A DNA stretch of 64,000 nucleotides from an uncultured Flavonifractor sp. (GCA_944385585.1 CALWXU010000001.1:1-64000); one strand, 5' to 3'; shown: positions 25,578 through 35,184, counted from the first letter of the stretch. Notes: a model not told the origin generated them from the letters alone. Numbers and translations are program-made.

Positions 25578-26318
25578 TCAGGGGATGGGAAGCTCCTGAA
25601 CCTGGTCGCTGGAGAGGTCTGTCTGGTAGAGCCTTGACCCGTCGAGGGAGAGCAGGTAGCTGCCCGCGAATCTGCGCTCCGCCCCCCCGTAGACCTTGAC
25701 CGGGATGCAGGGCTGGTTGTCCACCATGACCAGACCCTCGTCCGGGTAGATCTCATATGCGGCCATAGAGCTCCCGTCCAGCCCCAGGGTGGCGGGGGAG
25801 AGCTCCTGGAAGAACTGGATGGCCTCGTCCAGCGTCAGGGAGCTGGACGAAGAGGGCTCCGGCTCCGGCTCGGTGATCTTCTGGTCTGCCAGAAGGGCGG
25901 GGGAGATGGAGCAGGAGGCCTCGTCCCAGACAATGTGCAGCTGGAGGACCCCGCCGCCGCCGGGGGCCTCGGCCCCCACATAGATGTCTCCGGTATCGCC
26001 TGAGACGGACTGCTCCGCCTGAAGGACGCCCTGGGCGTCGATGACGGAGCAGGTATACATGCGCTCCAGGATGTCTGCATATTGGGACACATAGCTGCCG
26101 GTATCGGTCAGCCCCTCATAGCGATAGGTGACCGCGCCGGTCTCTGCATCCTCTTCCTCAGAGAAGGACAGCTCCTCCGGGAGCGCGACAGCGGCGCTGA
26201 GAGAGGGCAGGCTGTCGCCGGTATCATAGTCGTAGTTGACGGGGGGCTCGGGGCCGCCGCCGCAGGCGGTCAGTGTGAGGAGAAGGGCGAGGGCAGGCAG
26301 GTATTTGACAAGTTTCAT
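25578..26318 (-). CDS. Hypothetical lipoprotein
   Basis: A 246-residue protein with a short lipoprotein signal ending LTAC (Cys19), so it is anchored on the outer face of the membrane. The mature part has an acidic linker, a central segment (YVGAEAPGGGGVLQLHIVWD), a Ser/Glu-Pro spacer, and a C-terminal strand-rich stretch of conserved look ending GSYLLSLDGSRLYQTD, which suggests a beta-rich domain. I do not recognise the family. It is 18 bases downstream of the FtsA-like gene and may be co-transcribed with it. Confidence 0.7.
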   Translation of the reverse strand: MKLVKYLPALALLLTLTACGGGPEPPVNYDYDTGDSLPSLSAAVALPEELSFSEEEDAETGAVTYRYEGLTDTGSYVSQYADILERMYTCSVIDAQGVLQAEQSVSGDTGDIYVGAEAPGGGGVLQLHIVWDEASCSISPALLADQKITEPEPEPSSSSSLTLDEAIQFFQELSPATLGLDGSSMAAYEIYPDEGLVMVDNQPCIPVKVYGGAERRFAGSYLLSLDGSRLYQTDLSSDQVQELPIP

Positions 26319-26336
26319 GGTGGGGAAGCCTCCGGA

Positions 26337-28193
26337 TCAATCTTTTCTGCGGATGTCCACGGTGTCTCCGCTGTGCAGCACCTGCTGAAACGTCCCGTCT
26401 TTCCCGTTGACCAGGAGAGAGACGGGATAGTCCAGGTGCTGGAAGTCCAGGCCGGACCGCTCCAGGAGATCCATCAGATAGTGGGGCGCGCCGTCGGACT
26501 TGGGCTGCAGGACGAGGGGCCTGCCGTTCAGGCGGATCTGGATCGCGGAGCCCGGCCTCGGCGCCGCCTCCGGCGGGGGCGGCGCTGGGGCGGCGGCCGC
26601 GGCCGGGAGGGCGGACTCCAGGCGGTCCCCGGAGTGCAGGGGGGCGTCTTGGGGGAGAAGCGCCCCGTCCCGGCTGAGTGCGGGGAGCTCCAGCAGCCGG
26701 GCCAGCTCCCCGGCGGTCATCTGCCGGTCGGCGCCGGCCCGGGCGGGAATAAAAGTGATGGTGTCGTCCGCGTGGACCGGGGCGGAGGGCTGGACGGCGG
26801 CGCCGTTGATGGTGAGCTCCGCCGGGGTGCCCGGCTCCCCATAAAAGACCTTTCTCTGGCCGTCCACGGTGAGGGAGAGCGGGCGGCCGCTCCGGCCGAT
26901 CAAATCGCTGTAGCGGTATCCGTTCATCATCAGCAGCTCCATGGCGGAGACCCCGCTGCCGCGGAACAGCTTGGCGGGGGCGCCGTTGAGCTGCACCCGG
27001 TAGCTGTCGCTGATGAGCCCCAGGCCGGCGGAGATGGCGATGCCCAGGGGCGTGGTGTAGACCGGGTCGTCCAGCTTCACCACATCGGAGACCGCGCCGT
27101 TCTGGAAATATCGGCCGGCCACGGCAATCCGCTTTTCATCCAGGCCCAGAGCGGCGGCCAGCCGGCCGCTCAACCCCGACAGCTTGCTGCCGCCGCCGGC
27201 CAGAAACACCGCCGACGGCGGCGCGCCGTTGAGGGCGGTGATGCGCTCGGCCAGCTCCTCGGCCAGGGCCTGGACGGCGGGCTCTACCGCGCTGCGCAGC
27301 TGCTGGGCGCTCTGCGTCTGCTCCAGCCCCAGGATGTCCTGGTAGCGGATTTCCGCCTCTGTGGACAGGCGGGCCTTGATGGCCTCGGCAGTGGGGTAGT
27401 CCACCAGACAGGATCGCATCAGGGCCTCGGTGATCTCGTCGCCCGCAGTGGTGGCCATGGTATAGCCCACCACACTGCCCTCCCGGCACACGGCGATGTC
27501 CGAGGTGCCCGCGCCAATATCCACCAGCGCCAGGTTGAGCAGGCGGAGATCCGCCGGGATGGCCGCGTTGAGGGCGGCAATGGGCTCCAGGGTCAGGCTG
27601 GCCGCCTCCAGAGAGGCGGCGCGGAGCACGGCGTACAGGCTGTCCACCACCTCGCTGGGCAGGAAGGTGGCCACCACGTCGGCCTCCAGCAGCTGGCCGG
27701 TGTGGCCCTGGGGCTTGGGCATGGGGTAGTGGTCAATGGAGAACTGGGTGGTGGAGTAGCCGACCAGGAACAGCCGGGCGCTCTGGCCTGCCGCCGACTG
27801 CTGGAGGGCCTGCTCGGCATTGGAGACCGCCTCCGCCTCCATCCGGAGCACCAGCTCCGGCCCGATGGCCTGCGGCGCGGAGAGCTCCAAAGCGCTGTGC
27901 CCCTGCTCGGTGCACAGGGAGCGGCCGGCGGCGGCCACGCAGGCCCGCTTCAGCGGCCGGCCCACCTGCTTCTCCAGGCTGGCGGTGATCTGAGCCACCA
28001 CACTGGCCACCTGGTCGATGTCCTCAATCTGCCCGTCCTGCATGGCCCGGCTGGCGTGGGGGCGGGTTTCCGCGGCGAGTATGCGCACCCGGCCCCCGTC
28101 CGGCACCCCGACCAGGCCGATGACCGTGCGGGTGCCGATGTCCAGGGCATAGAGCAGCTCCGGCTCCCGGGCGGGGGCTTCCGGATTTCCCAT
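26337..28193 (-). CDS. FtsA-like actin-fold ATPase with unusual C-terminal extension
   Basis: A 618-residue protein. Residues ~15-370 have the FtsA/PilM actin fold: phosphate loops ALDIGTRTVIGLVG and LVDIGAGTSDIAV, adenosine motif FLAGGGSKLSGL, and an FtsA-type inserted domain. The remaining ~250 residues hold two or three small modules with the pattern VNG...sGDtv.i (for example VLHSGDTVDIRRKD), reminiscent of beta-grasp or S4-like folds, separated by a Pro/Ala linker. FtsA kin of this length occur in Firmicutes beside a normal FtsA; a division, pilus or scaffold role is possible. The start at 28193 is chosen for ggaaggagg upstream. Confidence 0.75.
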   Translation of the reverse strand: MGNPEAPAREPELLYALDIGTRTVIGLVGVPDGGRVRILAAETRPHASRAMQDGQIEDIDQVASVVAQITASLEKQVGRPLKRACVAAAGRSLCTEQGHSALELSAPQAIGPELVLRMEAEAVSNAEQALQQSAAGQSARLFLVGYSTTQFSIDHYPMPKPQGHTGQLLEADVVATFLPSEVVDSLYAVLRAASLEAASLTLEPIAALNAAIPADLRLLNLALVDIGAGTSDIAVCREGSVVGYTMATTAGDEITEALMRSCLVDYPTAEAIKARLSTEAEIRYQDILGLEQTQSAQQLRSAVEPAVQALAEELAERITALNGAPPSAVFLAGGGSKLSGLSGRLAAALGLDEKRIAVAGRYFQNGAVSDVVKLDDPVYTTPLGIAISAGLGLISDSYRVQLNGAPAKLFRGSGVSAMELLMMNGYRYSDLIGRSGRPLSLTVDGQRKVFYGEPGTPAELTINGAAVQPSAPVHADDTITFIPARAGADRQMTAGELARLLELPALSRDGALLPQDAPLHSGDRLESALPAAAAAPAPPPPEAAPRPGSAIQIRLNGRPLVLQPKSDGAPHYLMDLLERSGLDFQHLDYPVSLLVNGKDGTFQQVLHSGDTVDIRRKD

Positions 28194-28225
28194 GGCGGTT
28201 CCTCCTTCCAATCGGAGAGAGAGGC

Positions 28226-28260
28226 GGGGGGCCATCCCGAGTGTACCGGGATGGCCCCCC
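28226..28260 (-). terminator. Hairpin after the chemoreceptor gene
   Basis: A perfect 14-bp GC-rich stem (28226-28239 with 28247-28260) lies 15 bases after the chemoreceptor stop on the minus strand and upstream of the FtsA-like gene. It has no clear T-run. Confidence 0.65.
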
Positions 28261-28274
28261 TGCTCCTGCTCGGC

Positions 28275-30038
28275 TTAATACTTGCTGAACCGGTTGTCCG
28301 CCGGCGAGGGGTCGCCAGCGCCGATGGAGAGAGCGGGTATCTCGCTCTCCGCCTTGGCGGCAGGGGCGGAGCCGGACTTCAGATGGAACTGCTGGATAAG
28401 CTGTTTCATCATGACGGCCTGGGAGGAGAGCTCCTCGCTGGCCGCTGCGGATTCCTCGCTGGTGGCGGAGTTGGTCTGCACCACAGCGGAGATCTGATCC
28501 ACGCCGGTGGTGAGCTGGTTGATGGACTCGGCCTGGGAGATGGAATCCTCCGCCACCTGATCCATCATGCCGATGGCCTCGCCGGCGTACTCGATGACCT
28601 TCTGCATGTTGTTATCCACGGCCTCCACCAGCTCGCTGCCCCGCTGGACGTAGGACAGGGAGTTCTCGATGAGCTCCTTGGTCTGCTTGGCGGCCTGGTC
28701 GGACTTGGAGGCCAGGTTGCGCACCTCGTCAGCCACCACAGCAAACCCCTTGCCGGCAGAGCCGGCCCGGGCGGCCTCTACAGCCGCGTTCAGGGCCAGA
28801 ATGTTGGTCTGGAAGGCGATGTTCTCGATGGTTGCAATGATTTTGCTGATGTCGCTCTGGCTGGAGAGGATGTCGCTCATGGCCTTGCGCATGTCCTGCA
28901 GACGCTCGTTGCACACATTGACCTGGCCGGCGGCCTGGTTGGATTTCTCCTTGGCAGTCCTGGCGTTGTCGGCACTGTGCTGGGCGGACGAGTCGATCTC
29001 GTTGATGGTGGCGGACAGCTCCTGCACGGCGCTGGCCTGCTCGGTGGCGCCCTGGGCCAGCGACTGGGCGCCCACAGATACCTGGTCTGCGCCGGCGGAA
29101 ACCTGGTCGGAGGCATTGAGGATGTCGGTCATGGTGTTGTTCAGATGCTCCAGCAGCTCCTCCAGGTTCTCCTTGATGGGGGCGAACTGGCCGGGATACT
29201 CTTTTTCGATGGATACGGTCAGGTCGCCGTTCTCCAGGGCCTGCGTCACGTGGACAATATCCTCAATGATGCCGCTGACCGTGCGCTGGGAGACCCGTAC
29301 GGCCTCACACATGTGGCCGATCTCATTGCCGGAGCTGTAGGAGACCGTATAGGACAGGTCCCCCTGGCTGAAGGCGGAAACCGCCTTGTCGGCCTCCTGC
29401 AGGGGCCGGACGATCAGGCGGACCATGCGCAGGTTGAGGAAAATGCCCACCAGCACCATGATCACGGCCAGCGCGATGATCACAACCCGGTTGCGGATGG
29501 TGTCGGTGTTGAGCTGGGCCACCACCTGGTCGCCCTCTGCCTGGACTGCCGCCTGCAGCGCCTCCCCGGCGGACACCGCCGCGTTCAGGCGGGGGGTGCA
29601 CTGGTTCTCAATCAGCACGCGGGCCTGGGCCAGATCGCCGTCCTGGAGGGCGGCGTCGATGTCGATGAAGGTGGAGCGCCAGGTCTCCACGGCTTGGATA
29701 AAGCTCTGGGCCAGCTCGTCACTGCCGTAAAGGGAGCGCACCGTCTCCAGAGAGGCGTCCAGGCTGGTGAGCGTGTCGGAGATCTCAGTGGAGGTGGCGC
29801 TGTCATAGCCGGAAAGGGCCATGTCCCGCAGCTGGCGGGCAACCGAGTTGATGTTCTGCTCGCCGTCCTGGACGGCGTCGGTGACGGCCACCGGGCCGGA
29901 GAGCACGGATTCATAGCTGCGCTGCACCGAAGAGGCGTCTACCACGGCAATTGCCACCACCAGGATCGTAAGTACGATTGTGATGGCAAAGGAGATCAGC
30001 ATTCGCGTTCGGACGGAGAGATTAGCAGACTTGTGCAT
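28275..30038 (-). CDS. Methyl-accepting chemotaxis protein (four-helix-bundle sensor)
   Basis: A 587-residue transmembrane receptor. It has a first helix at ~13-35, a ~155-residue helical periplasmic-type sensor, a second helix at ~190-208, a HAMP domain, and a long signalling coiled coil. The hairpin tip [20 protein letters not shown] and [13 protein letters not shown] is perfectly conserved and contacts CheA/CheW. The helical sensor (4HB-MCP type) suggests a small-molecule or binding-protein ligand. It follows the FtsE-like gene by 47 bases on the same strand. There is no C-terminal CheR-binding pentapeptide. Confidence 0.92.
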   Translation of the reverse strand: MHKSANLSVRTRMLISFAITIVLTILVVAIAVVDASSVQRSYESVLSGPVAVTDAVQDGEQNINSVARQLRDMALSGYDSATSTEISDTLTSLDASLETVRSLYGSDELAQSFIQAVETWRSTFIDIDAALQDGDLAQARVLIENQCTPRLNAAVSAGEALQAAVQAEGDQVVAQLNTDTIRNRVVIIALAVIMVLVGIFLNLRMVRLIVRPLQEADKAVSAFSQGDLSYTVSYSSGNEIGHMCEAVRVSQRTVSGIIEDIVHVTQALENGDLTVSIEKEYPGQFAPIKENLEELLEHLNNTMTDILNASDQVSAGADQVSVGAQSLAQGATEQASAVQELSATINEIDSSAQHSADNARTAKEKSNQAAGQVNVCNERLQDMRKAMSDILSSQSDISKIIATIENIAFQTNILALNAAVEAARAGSAGKGFAVVADEVRNLASKSDQAAKQTKELIENSLSYVQRGSELVEAVDNNMQKVIEYAGEAIGMMDQVAEDSISQAESINQLTTGVDQISAVVQTNSATSEESAAASEELSSQAVMMKQLIQQFHLKSGSAPAAKAESEIPALSIGAGDPSPADNRFSKY

Positions 30039-30085
30039 GACAGATTACATCCTTTCATTCCGTGATAGTCAGGCGCCGGCGGGGA

Positions 30086-30787
30086 TCAGACAATGGAGCC
30101 ATACCGGCCCTTGGGGACGTCGCCCCAGATCCGGCCGTCGACCAGAGTCAGCACCCGCTTGCGCAGCAGGTTGACAAACTCCTTGGCATGGGTTGCCATC
30201 ACCACCGTGGTGCCCCGGCGGTTGAGCTCGTTGATGAGATGGAGAATGTCCCAGCCCGTGTCAGCGTCCAGGCTGGCGGTGGGCTCGTCCAGGATCAGCA
30301 CGGCGGGGTCGTTGATGAGGGCCCGCGCCAGCTCCACCCGGCGGCACTCCCCCAGGGAGAGCTCGGCCGGATAGCGCGCCTCCACCCCCGGCATCCCCAC
30401 CACGGCCAGGGCTTTTTGGATGCGGGCGTGGACGGTGGTGGAGCGGACATGGGTGAGCCGGGCGGCCATCTCCAGGTTCTCCCCAATGGTCCGCTTGCGG
30501 ACCAGCATGGAGATCTGGGGCATCCGCCCGAACATCAGGTTTACCCGCCCCCGGCGCCAGCTGGGGACCTTGGCCAGGTTCCACGGGCCCAGATACACCG
30601 CGCCGGAGGAGGGCTGAAGCTCTCCGGAAATGAGCTGGAGCAGGGTGCTTTTCCCGGCCCCGCTGCTTCCGGTCACAAAGACAAATTCCCCCTGCTCGAT
30701 GGTCAGGTCGACCTCAGACACGGCCGCGATGCGCTTTTTTTCCTGGGTATAATACTTGGTTACATGCTCTAAGCGGATCTGTGGCAT
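30086..30787 (-). CDS. FtsE-like ABC transporter ATPase
   Basis: A 233-residue ABC ATPase with Walker A TGSSGAGKS, Walker B AVLILDEPTAS, and the H-loop VVMATH. The signature motif reads LSLGECRR in place of LSGGQ. Size and wording are closest to FtsE, which with FtsX controls cell-wall hydrolases at the membrane, but no FtsX-like permease is present. A C39-like extracytoplasmic protein is encoded divergently 100 bases away. The start at 30787 has aaaggag upstream. LolD- or MacB-type ATPases are the alternatives. Confidence 0.8.
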   Translation of the reverse strand: MPQIRLEHVTKYYTQEKKRIAAVSEVDLTIEQGEFVFVTGSSGAGKSTLLQLISGELQPSSGAVYLGPWNLAKVPSWRRGRVNLMFGRMPQISMLVRKRTIGENLEMAARLTHVRSTTVHARIQKALAVVGMPGVEARYPAELSLGECRRVELARALINDPAVLILDEPTASLDADTGWDILHLINELNRRGTTVVMATHAKEFVNLLRKRVLTLVDGRIWGDVPKGRYGSIV

Positions 30788-30835
30788 TGGATTTCTCCTT
30801 TTGCTTGTCGACCTGTATACAAAAAAAGAAACATT

Positions 30836-30844
30836 TGCTATAAT
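30836..30844 (+). promoter_or_regulatory. Extended -10 promoter for the C39-like gene
   Basis: TGCTATAAT forms an extended -10 (TG at 30836-30837, TATAAT at 30839-30844), with a weak TATACA-like -35 about 17 bases upstream. It points to the gene starting at 30887. Confidence 0.6.
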
Positions 30845-30886
30845 AAGTGAAAATAGCAGCCTGATTGTATCTTTGGAGTGATCATT

Positions 30887-31759
30887 TTGAGCCGATCCCC
30901 AAAACGACATACCAAACGAAACGTAGTGCTGCTGGTGCTGCTGGCCCTGGTCTGCGTCGGCGGGGTGGAGCTGGCCGTGTGCCGGGTGGCCGCGCCGGAG
31001 CTGTTCCACGCCCTGACAGGTCCGGTGGTTTCCCTGGCCCGCCGGGCTGTGGACGCGGGGCAGAGCCTGGCGGGCCGGGCCATCAGCGCGCTGCACCCGG
31101 AGCCCACGCCCTCCGAGCAGCCGGTGGACCAGCTGGCCAGCGACCCGACCATCGACGAGATGCCCCCGGCAGAGGACCCGGCGACCACGGAGTTTGTCGT
31201 GCGGGGAGGGCGGGAGCAGCTCACCGGCGGGGTGGTGGAGATCACCTATTTCAACCAGGGCGAGGAGCCCTGGGCCGGGCAGCTCTTCGGCCGGGATCCC
31301 ATCGCCGGCTATGGGTGCGGCCCCACAGCCCTGGCCATGGTGGTGTCCTCCCTGACGGAGGAGGAGGTCGACCCCGCGGAGATGGCGGCCTGGGCCGCGG
31401 AGCAGGGGTACTGCGCGCCGGGGAGCGGCTCCTACCTGACCATCGTGGAGGGCACGGCCGCAGCCTACGGCCTGGAGGTGGAGGGCGGGGAGATCCCCAC
31501 GGCGCAGGAGCTGTGCCAGTCTCTGGCCTCCGGGCATATCTACGTCGCGCTGATGACCCGCGGCCACTTCACCAACTCCGGCCACTTCATCCTCCTGCGG
31601 GGGGTCACTCTGGCGGGGGATGTGCTGGTGGCCGACCCCAACAGCCGGGAGCGGAGCCTGGCGGCCTGGGACCCCCAGCTGCTGCTGGACGAGCTCTCCC
31701 CCAGCCGGAGCGGTGGGGCGCCCCTCTGGCGGTTTTCCACCCTGAGCGCCCCATCCTGA
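30887..31759 (+). CDS. C39-like cysteine peptidase, membrane anchored
   Basis: A 290-residue protein. One N-terminal hydrophobic helix (~residues 11-32) acts as anchor or uncleaved signal. A Pro/Glu-rich spacer follows, then a Peptidase_C39_2 domain with the catalytic cysteine in YGCGPTALAMVV and the histidine in NSGHFILLRGV with a following Asp/Asn. Such domains cleave Gly-Gly-type peptides or cell-wall peptides outside the cell. TTG at 30887 is chosen because ggag sits 8 bases upstream; a GTG at 30878 overlaps that site. A terminator follows. Confidence 0.78.
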   Translation: MSRSPKRHTKRNVVLLVLLALVCVGGVELAVCRVAAPELFHALTGPVVSLARRAVDAGQSLAGRAISALHPEPTPSEQPVDQLASDPTIDEMPPAEDPATTEFVVRGGREQLTGGVVEITYFNQGEEPWAGQLFGRDPIAGYGCGPTALAMVVSSLTEEEVDPAEMAAWAAEQGYCAPGSGSYLTIVEGTAAAYGLEVEGGEIPTAQELCQSLASGHIYVALMTRGHFTNSGHFILLRGVTLAGDVLVADPNSRERSLAAWDPQLLLDELSPSRSGGAPLWRFSTLSAPS

Positions 31760-31771
31760 ACTAGGTTCAGT

Positions 31772-31797
31772 CCCCCTGCCGGATGCCCGGCAGGGGG
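31772..31797 (+). terminator. Rho-independent terminator
   Basis: An 11-bp perfect stem CCCCCTGCCGG/CCGGCAGGGGG with a 4-base loop, followed by ATTTT, 12 bases after the stop of the C39-like gene. It also lies just past the end of the convergent flagellar chaperone gene. Confidence 0.85.
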
Positions 31798-31806
31798 ATT
31801 TTCCTG

Positions 31807-32214
31807 CTATTTCTGCCTCTGCCGCTGGTAATAGGAGTGCTCGCCGCCCATGCGGCGGCTGACAGACTGGTCGGCCTGGACAACCCGTGTCCACAGGGCC
31901 TGGTTGCGCTCCACCTGCTGGGCCAGGGCCCGGGCGGACGGGCTGTCTCCGGAGGACTCCCCGTTGAGGAGCCCCCGCAGGGCCGCCTGCTCCCGCGGGG
32001 GGAGGGAGGCCACCTGCCGCTTCAGGGCGTCCCGGCAGGCGTTGAGCTGGTCCACCGATTCCTGGCGGAGGGAGAGGTTGAGCCGGACGGAGACCTGATC
32101 CTGCCGCTGGAGGGAATCCAGCAGCTCCCGGGTCAGGTCCAGCGCCTCAGACAGGGCCAGATACATCTGCTTTTCCACGGCGAGGGAGGCGGAGAGGACC
32201 TGTTCCAGTGCCAT
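31807..32214 (-). CDS. FliT/FlgN-like flagellar chaperone (tentative)
   Basis: A 135-residue, almost entirely helical cytoplasmic protein (MALEQVLSASLAVEKQMYLA... to a basic QRQRQK end). No strong motif is visible. Its place directly after fliD and fliS, where fliT usually stands, and its size and helix content suggest an export chaperone or regulator of the FliT/FlgN type. The start at 32214 is taken because the longer frame runs into the fliS gene in another phase. It ends the fliD-fliS operon. Confidence 0.6.
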   Translation of the reverse strand: MALEQVLSASLAVEKQMYLALSEALDLTRELLDSLQRQDQVSVRLNLSLRQESVDQLNACRDALKRQVASLPPREQAALRGLLNGESSGDSPSARALAQQVERNQALWTRVVQADQSVSRRMGGEHSYYQRQRQK

Positions 32215-32227
32215 CGCCACCCACCCC

Positions 32228-32608
32228 TTACCGTCCGCCCGCCGGGGCGGATTTGTCCGCCTGGCGGAAGCTGTCCCGCAGCTGGGACACCATGTCCTTG
32301 ACCCGGGCCAGCTCGGTCTGGTTGCGCCCGACCTTGACCCGGCTGAGTTCGTAGCAGAAGTACTCGTATAGCTGAGACAGGGAGCGGCTGATCTCATATC
32401 TCCGGTCCAGGGTGTCGCTGAGGTAGCGGATAATCGCTTCGCTCCGGTCCACGGCGGCCTCAAAGGGCGGGTAGTCCTCCTTGCCCAGGAAAAGCTCCGC
32501 CTGGGTTAAGCGCTTCACCAGCTCATCGTAGAGCAGCAGCAGCAGCTCCCCCTGGGTCATGGTGGACAGGGCGTCCTCCCGGTAGTGCTGATAGCCTCGC
32601 ATATCCAT
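32228..32608 (-). CDS. fliS: Flagellar export chaperone FliS
   Basis: A 126-residue helical protein with the FliS pattern: YQHYREDALSTMTQGELLLLLYDELVKRL at the start, then an LDRRYEISRSL turn and an LYEYFCYELSRVKV helix. FliS binds the C-terminal helix of flagellin and keeps it unfolded until export. It is 34 bases downstream of fliD, the usual arrangement. Length is normal for the family. Confidence 0.93.
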   Translation of the reverse strand: MDMRGYQHYREDALSTMTQGELLLLLYDELVKRLTQAELFLGKEDYPPFEAAVDRSEAIIRYLSDTLDRRYEISRSLSQLYEYFCYELSRVKVGRNQTELARVKDMVSQLRDSFRQADKSAPAGGR

Positions 32609-32642
32609 ACTGTCTTGCCGCTCCTTTTCGCGGTTTGCCTGT

Positions 32643-35048
32643 TTAATAACCGCCCATGAGCCCAGAGAGGCTGGCGCTCTGGGAGTTCATCTGCTGGATC
32701 AGGACCTCCAGCTGGGTGAATTTGTTGGTGTAATAGTCCACCCGGTCGGACATCTTCTCCTGCCAGCGGGAGATCTGCTCATTGATCTCATTCATCTGGT
32801 TCAGCAGGGTGTTGTCCAGGGCCTTGGCGGGGGAGTACTGGGAGCCGGCCTTCTCAATCAGGATGCCCTTCACGGCGCCCTCGGTGGAGGCGTAGCGGTC
32901 GGTGGCCTCTTTGATGGAGGCCATCAGGCCGTTGGTGGCCGAGCCGTTCTCCTGGCTCTTGGTGAAGGCGTCCCGCACCTGGTCGGGGTTGGTCTCCAGG
33001 GCGCTGCGCAGGGCGTCCTCATCCAGGGAGATGGTGGTCAGCCCCTCGGAGTAGGAGGTGTTGATGCCGATGGAGCGCAGGGTCTGCCCGTCGGCGCCGC
33101 CGGGGGTGATGGCGCTGCGCAGGGCGTTGTAGAGGGAGGACAGGTCGCTGTCCATGAACAGCAGGCCGGTTTTGGCCTTCTCCTCATAGCGCTCGATCTC
33201 GCTCTCCGTCATGCCCTCCTTGTCCTCGTCGGTGAGGGGCTCATACCGGGAGCCGTCGGTCTGGGTCAGGGGCTGGTCGGAATAGGCCTTCTTCACCTCG
33301 GTGAGGAGCTCGTTGTAGTCCTCCACCATCTGCTTGACCACGTCCACGATGGCGTCGGTGTCGGTCTTGCTGGAGAAGGTGACGGACTCGCCCTTCAGGT
33401 TGAACAGGGATTCGTTTGCATTGGCGCTGTCAATCTCACCGCTGGTTACACCATCGGCCACATTGAAGGTACCGTTGAGGGTGACGGTCATGCCGTCCAT
33501 ATCAAAGGTATTGGAGCTGCGGGTCAGGACCATGTCCTGCCCGTTGACGGTGGCGTGGAAGATGGCGTCGGTGCCCTCTGTCACGGTGCTCGCGTCGGCC
33601 TGGCCGAAGAGCAGGCCGGCCAGATCCTTGTTGCCGCGGCTATCGGTTCCGAAGCTGATCTCGCCGCCCTCGCCGGTCTCCTTGGCGGTAAAGACGAACT
33701 GGTTGGTGAGCTGGGAGTAGCTCACAGTGACCCCCGCGTCGGCGTTGCTGTTGATGTTGTTCATCACCGTCTCCAGGGTGGTGTCCTTGGTGTAGGAGCC
33801 GACCGTTTCGCCGTTGATCACCAGGTCGTAGGTGCCCTGCCCGTTGGCGACGAGACCGCCCATATCGTCACCCAGCAGTTCTCCCAGCGTGCTGCGGGTA
33901 TTCACATAGGAGGTCAGGCCGCTTTCACCCAGGCCCAGCACCTCGCCCATGTCGGACTGGATGGCGAAGGTGTTGCCGCTGCCCACGTCAAACTGGAGCG
34001 CGCCGTTGACCGCGGCTACCTCCACCTTGCCGCTCCCGAAGGACTTGCCGATGGCCTCCTCCAGGGCAGTAGCGACCGCCTCGGCGGCCTCATCCTGATT
34101 AGCATTGTCACCGATGGTGATATCCCCCAGGGTGACGGTCTTGGTCTGGCCGTTGAGGGAGACCTCCAGGGTCTTGCCGGAGAGGTACTCGCCCATGGGG
34201 ATGTCCTCGGTGGCATTTGCGGTATCCACCGTGAACCCGTCAGCCGTGGAGGAAACCTTGTCCGCCAGCCTGCCGGTGGCGCCGCTGAAGGAGACATCAT
34301 TGCCGCCGCTGCTCTTGTCTGTCAGGGTAACATTGCCGCTGCTGTCGACCTCAACCTTGATGAGGTCGCCGGCCTTGTGGGTGGTGCCGTTGATGACGAG
34401 GTCCTGCTCCCCCAGCTTCTCCTCGATGGCCTTCTGGAATTCGTCGGTGTTCAGGCTGCCGTCGGGATTGGCAAAGGAGGTCTCCAGCTCGCCGAAGTCG
34501 ATGGTGATCTCCTGGTTGCCGTAGGTGAGGGACAGGGAACCGCTGAGGGTGCTGACGGTCTGGGTGCTGCCCAGCTGCATCGGATCACCGGTGACAACCC
34601 CGGTGTTTCCGCCATCGGCGATGCCGCCGGAGCTGGTGTACCGGGCGGCGGTGGCCAGCTGGGCCACCGCGTTGAGCACCACGTCGCTGGTGCTCTTGCC
34701 GGAGGCGGACACCAGATCCGCATAGGTACCGCTGGGCGAGGTGATGATGGCGTTGTTGAAGAAGCTGTTGCTGAACAGGTTGGTGGTGGGGGACAGGTAG
34801 GAGGTGTACTTCCGGGCAAACTGCACCAGCTTGTCGGAGATGCTCTGGTATGCCTCCTGCTGCCACTGGAGCGTGGTGTTTTCCTGCTGCAGCTTGGAGA
34901 TCTTCTGCTGATAGCCCTGCACAAGCCCCTCGATCATGGCTTCGGTGTCCAGGCCGCTGGCCAGGCCGGAGATGATGTTGGTGGTACGGTTGCCGTAGAT
35001 GCTGCTGGTGGAGGAGCTGCCCCCCATCAGGCTGGAGATGGATGCCAT
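32643..35048 (-). CDS. fliD: Flagellar hook-associated protein 2 (filament cap) FliD
   Basis: An 801-residue cap protein. The N-terminal FliD domain (SGLASGLDTEAMIEGLVQGY, ISKLQQENTTLQWQQEAYQS) and the C-terminal domain (VVKQMVEDYNELLTEVKKAY to RWQEKMSDRVDYYTNKFTQLEVLIQQMNSQSASL) are clear. The middle ~350 residues are Gly/Thr/Asp-rich and represent expanded surface domains, so the protein is longer than the typical 450-700. The ATG at 35048 has aaggag 8 bases upstream. A sigma-D-like promoter lies at 35158-35184. Confidence 0.93.
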   Translation of the reverse strand: MASISSLMGGSSSTSSIYGNRTTNIISGLASGLDTEAMIEGLVQGYQQKISKLQQENTTLQWQQEAYQSISDKLVQFARKYTSYLSPTTNLFSNSFFNNAIITSPSGTYADLVSASGKSTSDVVLNAVAQLATAARYTSSGGIADGGNTGVVTGDPMQLGSTQTVSTLSGSLSLTYGNQEITIDFGELETSFANPDGSLNTDEFQKAIEEKLGEQDLVINGTTHKAGDLIKVEVDSSGNVTLTDKSSGGNDVSFSGATGRLADKVSSTADGFTVDTANATEDIPMGEYLSGKTLEVSLNGQTKTVTLGDITIGDNANQDEAAEAVATALEEAIGKSFGSGKVEVAAVNGALQFDVGSGNTFAIQSDMGEVLGLGESGLTSYVNTRSTLGELLGDDMGGLVANGQGTYDLVINGETVGSYTKDTTLETVMNNINSNADAGVTVSYSQLTNQFVFTAKETGEGGEISFGTDSRGNKDLAGLLFGQADASTVTEGTDAIFHATVNGQDMVLTRSSNTFDMDGMTVTLNGTFNVADGVTSGEIDSANANESLFNLKGESVTFSSKTDTDAIVDVVKQMVEDYNELLTEVKKAYSDQPLTQTDGSRYEPLTDEDKEGMTESEIERYEEKAKTGLLFMDSDLSSLYNALRSAITPGGADGQTLRSIGINTSYSEGLTTISLDEDALRSALETNPDQVRDAFTKSQENGSATNGLMASIKEATDRYASTEGAVKGILIEKAGSQYSPAKALDNTLLNQMNEINEQISRWQEKMSDRVDYYTNKFTQLEVLIQQMNSQSASLSGLMGGY

Positions 35049-35157
35049 ATTTATCACTCCTTTATACGTCCCAGGAGCGGCGCCGGGACAAGTTGACAGG
35101 TTGGATTCTTTTCGTTAAAATAAAGCTGACTTCATTCTGATTCCACGCTCATCTTAT

Positions 35158-35184
35158 TTATCGTCCGTGATCGCAAAAAATTAA
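35158..35184 (-). promoter_or_regulatory. Sigma-D (flagellar sigma-28) promoter of fliD operon
   Basis: On the minus strand TTAA-N15-GACGATAA matches the sigma-28 pattern TAAA-N15-GCCGATAA closely; the -10 differs at one position. It lies 110 bases upstream of fliD. Confidence 0.75.

Noticed and set aside
26082..30065. A 1327-codon open frame on the plus strand
   Set aside because: It lies antisense to the lipoprotein, FtsA-like and chemoreceptor genes; amino-acid composition is typical of reversed GC-rich coding DNA.
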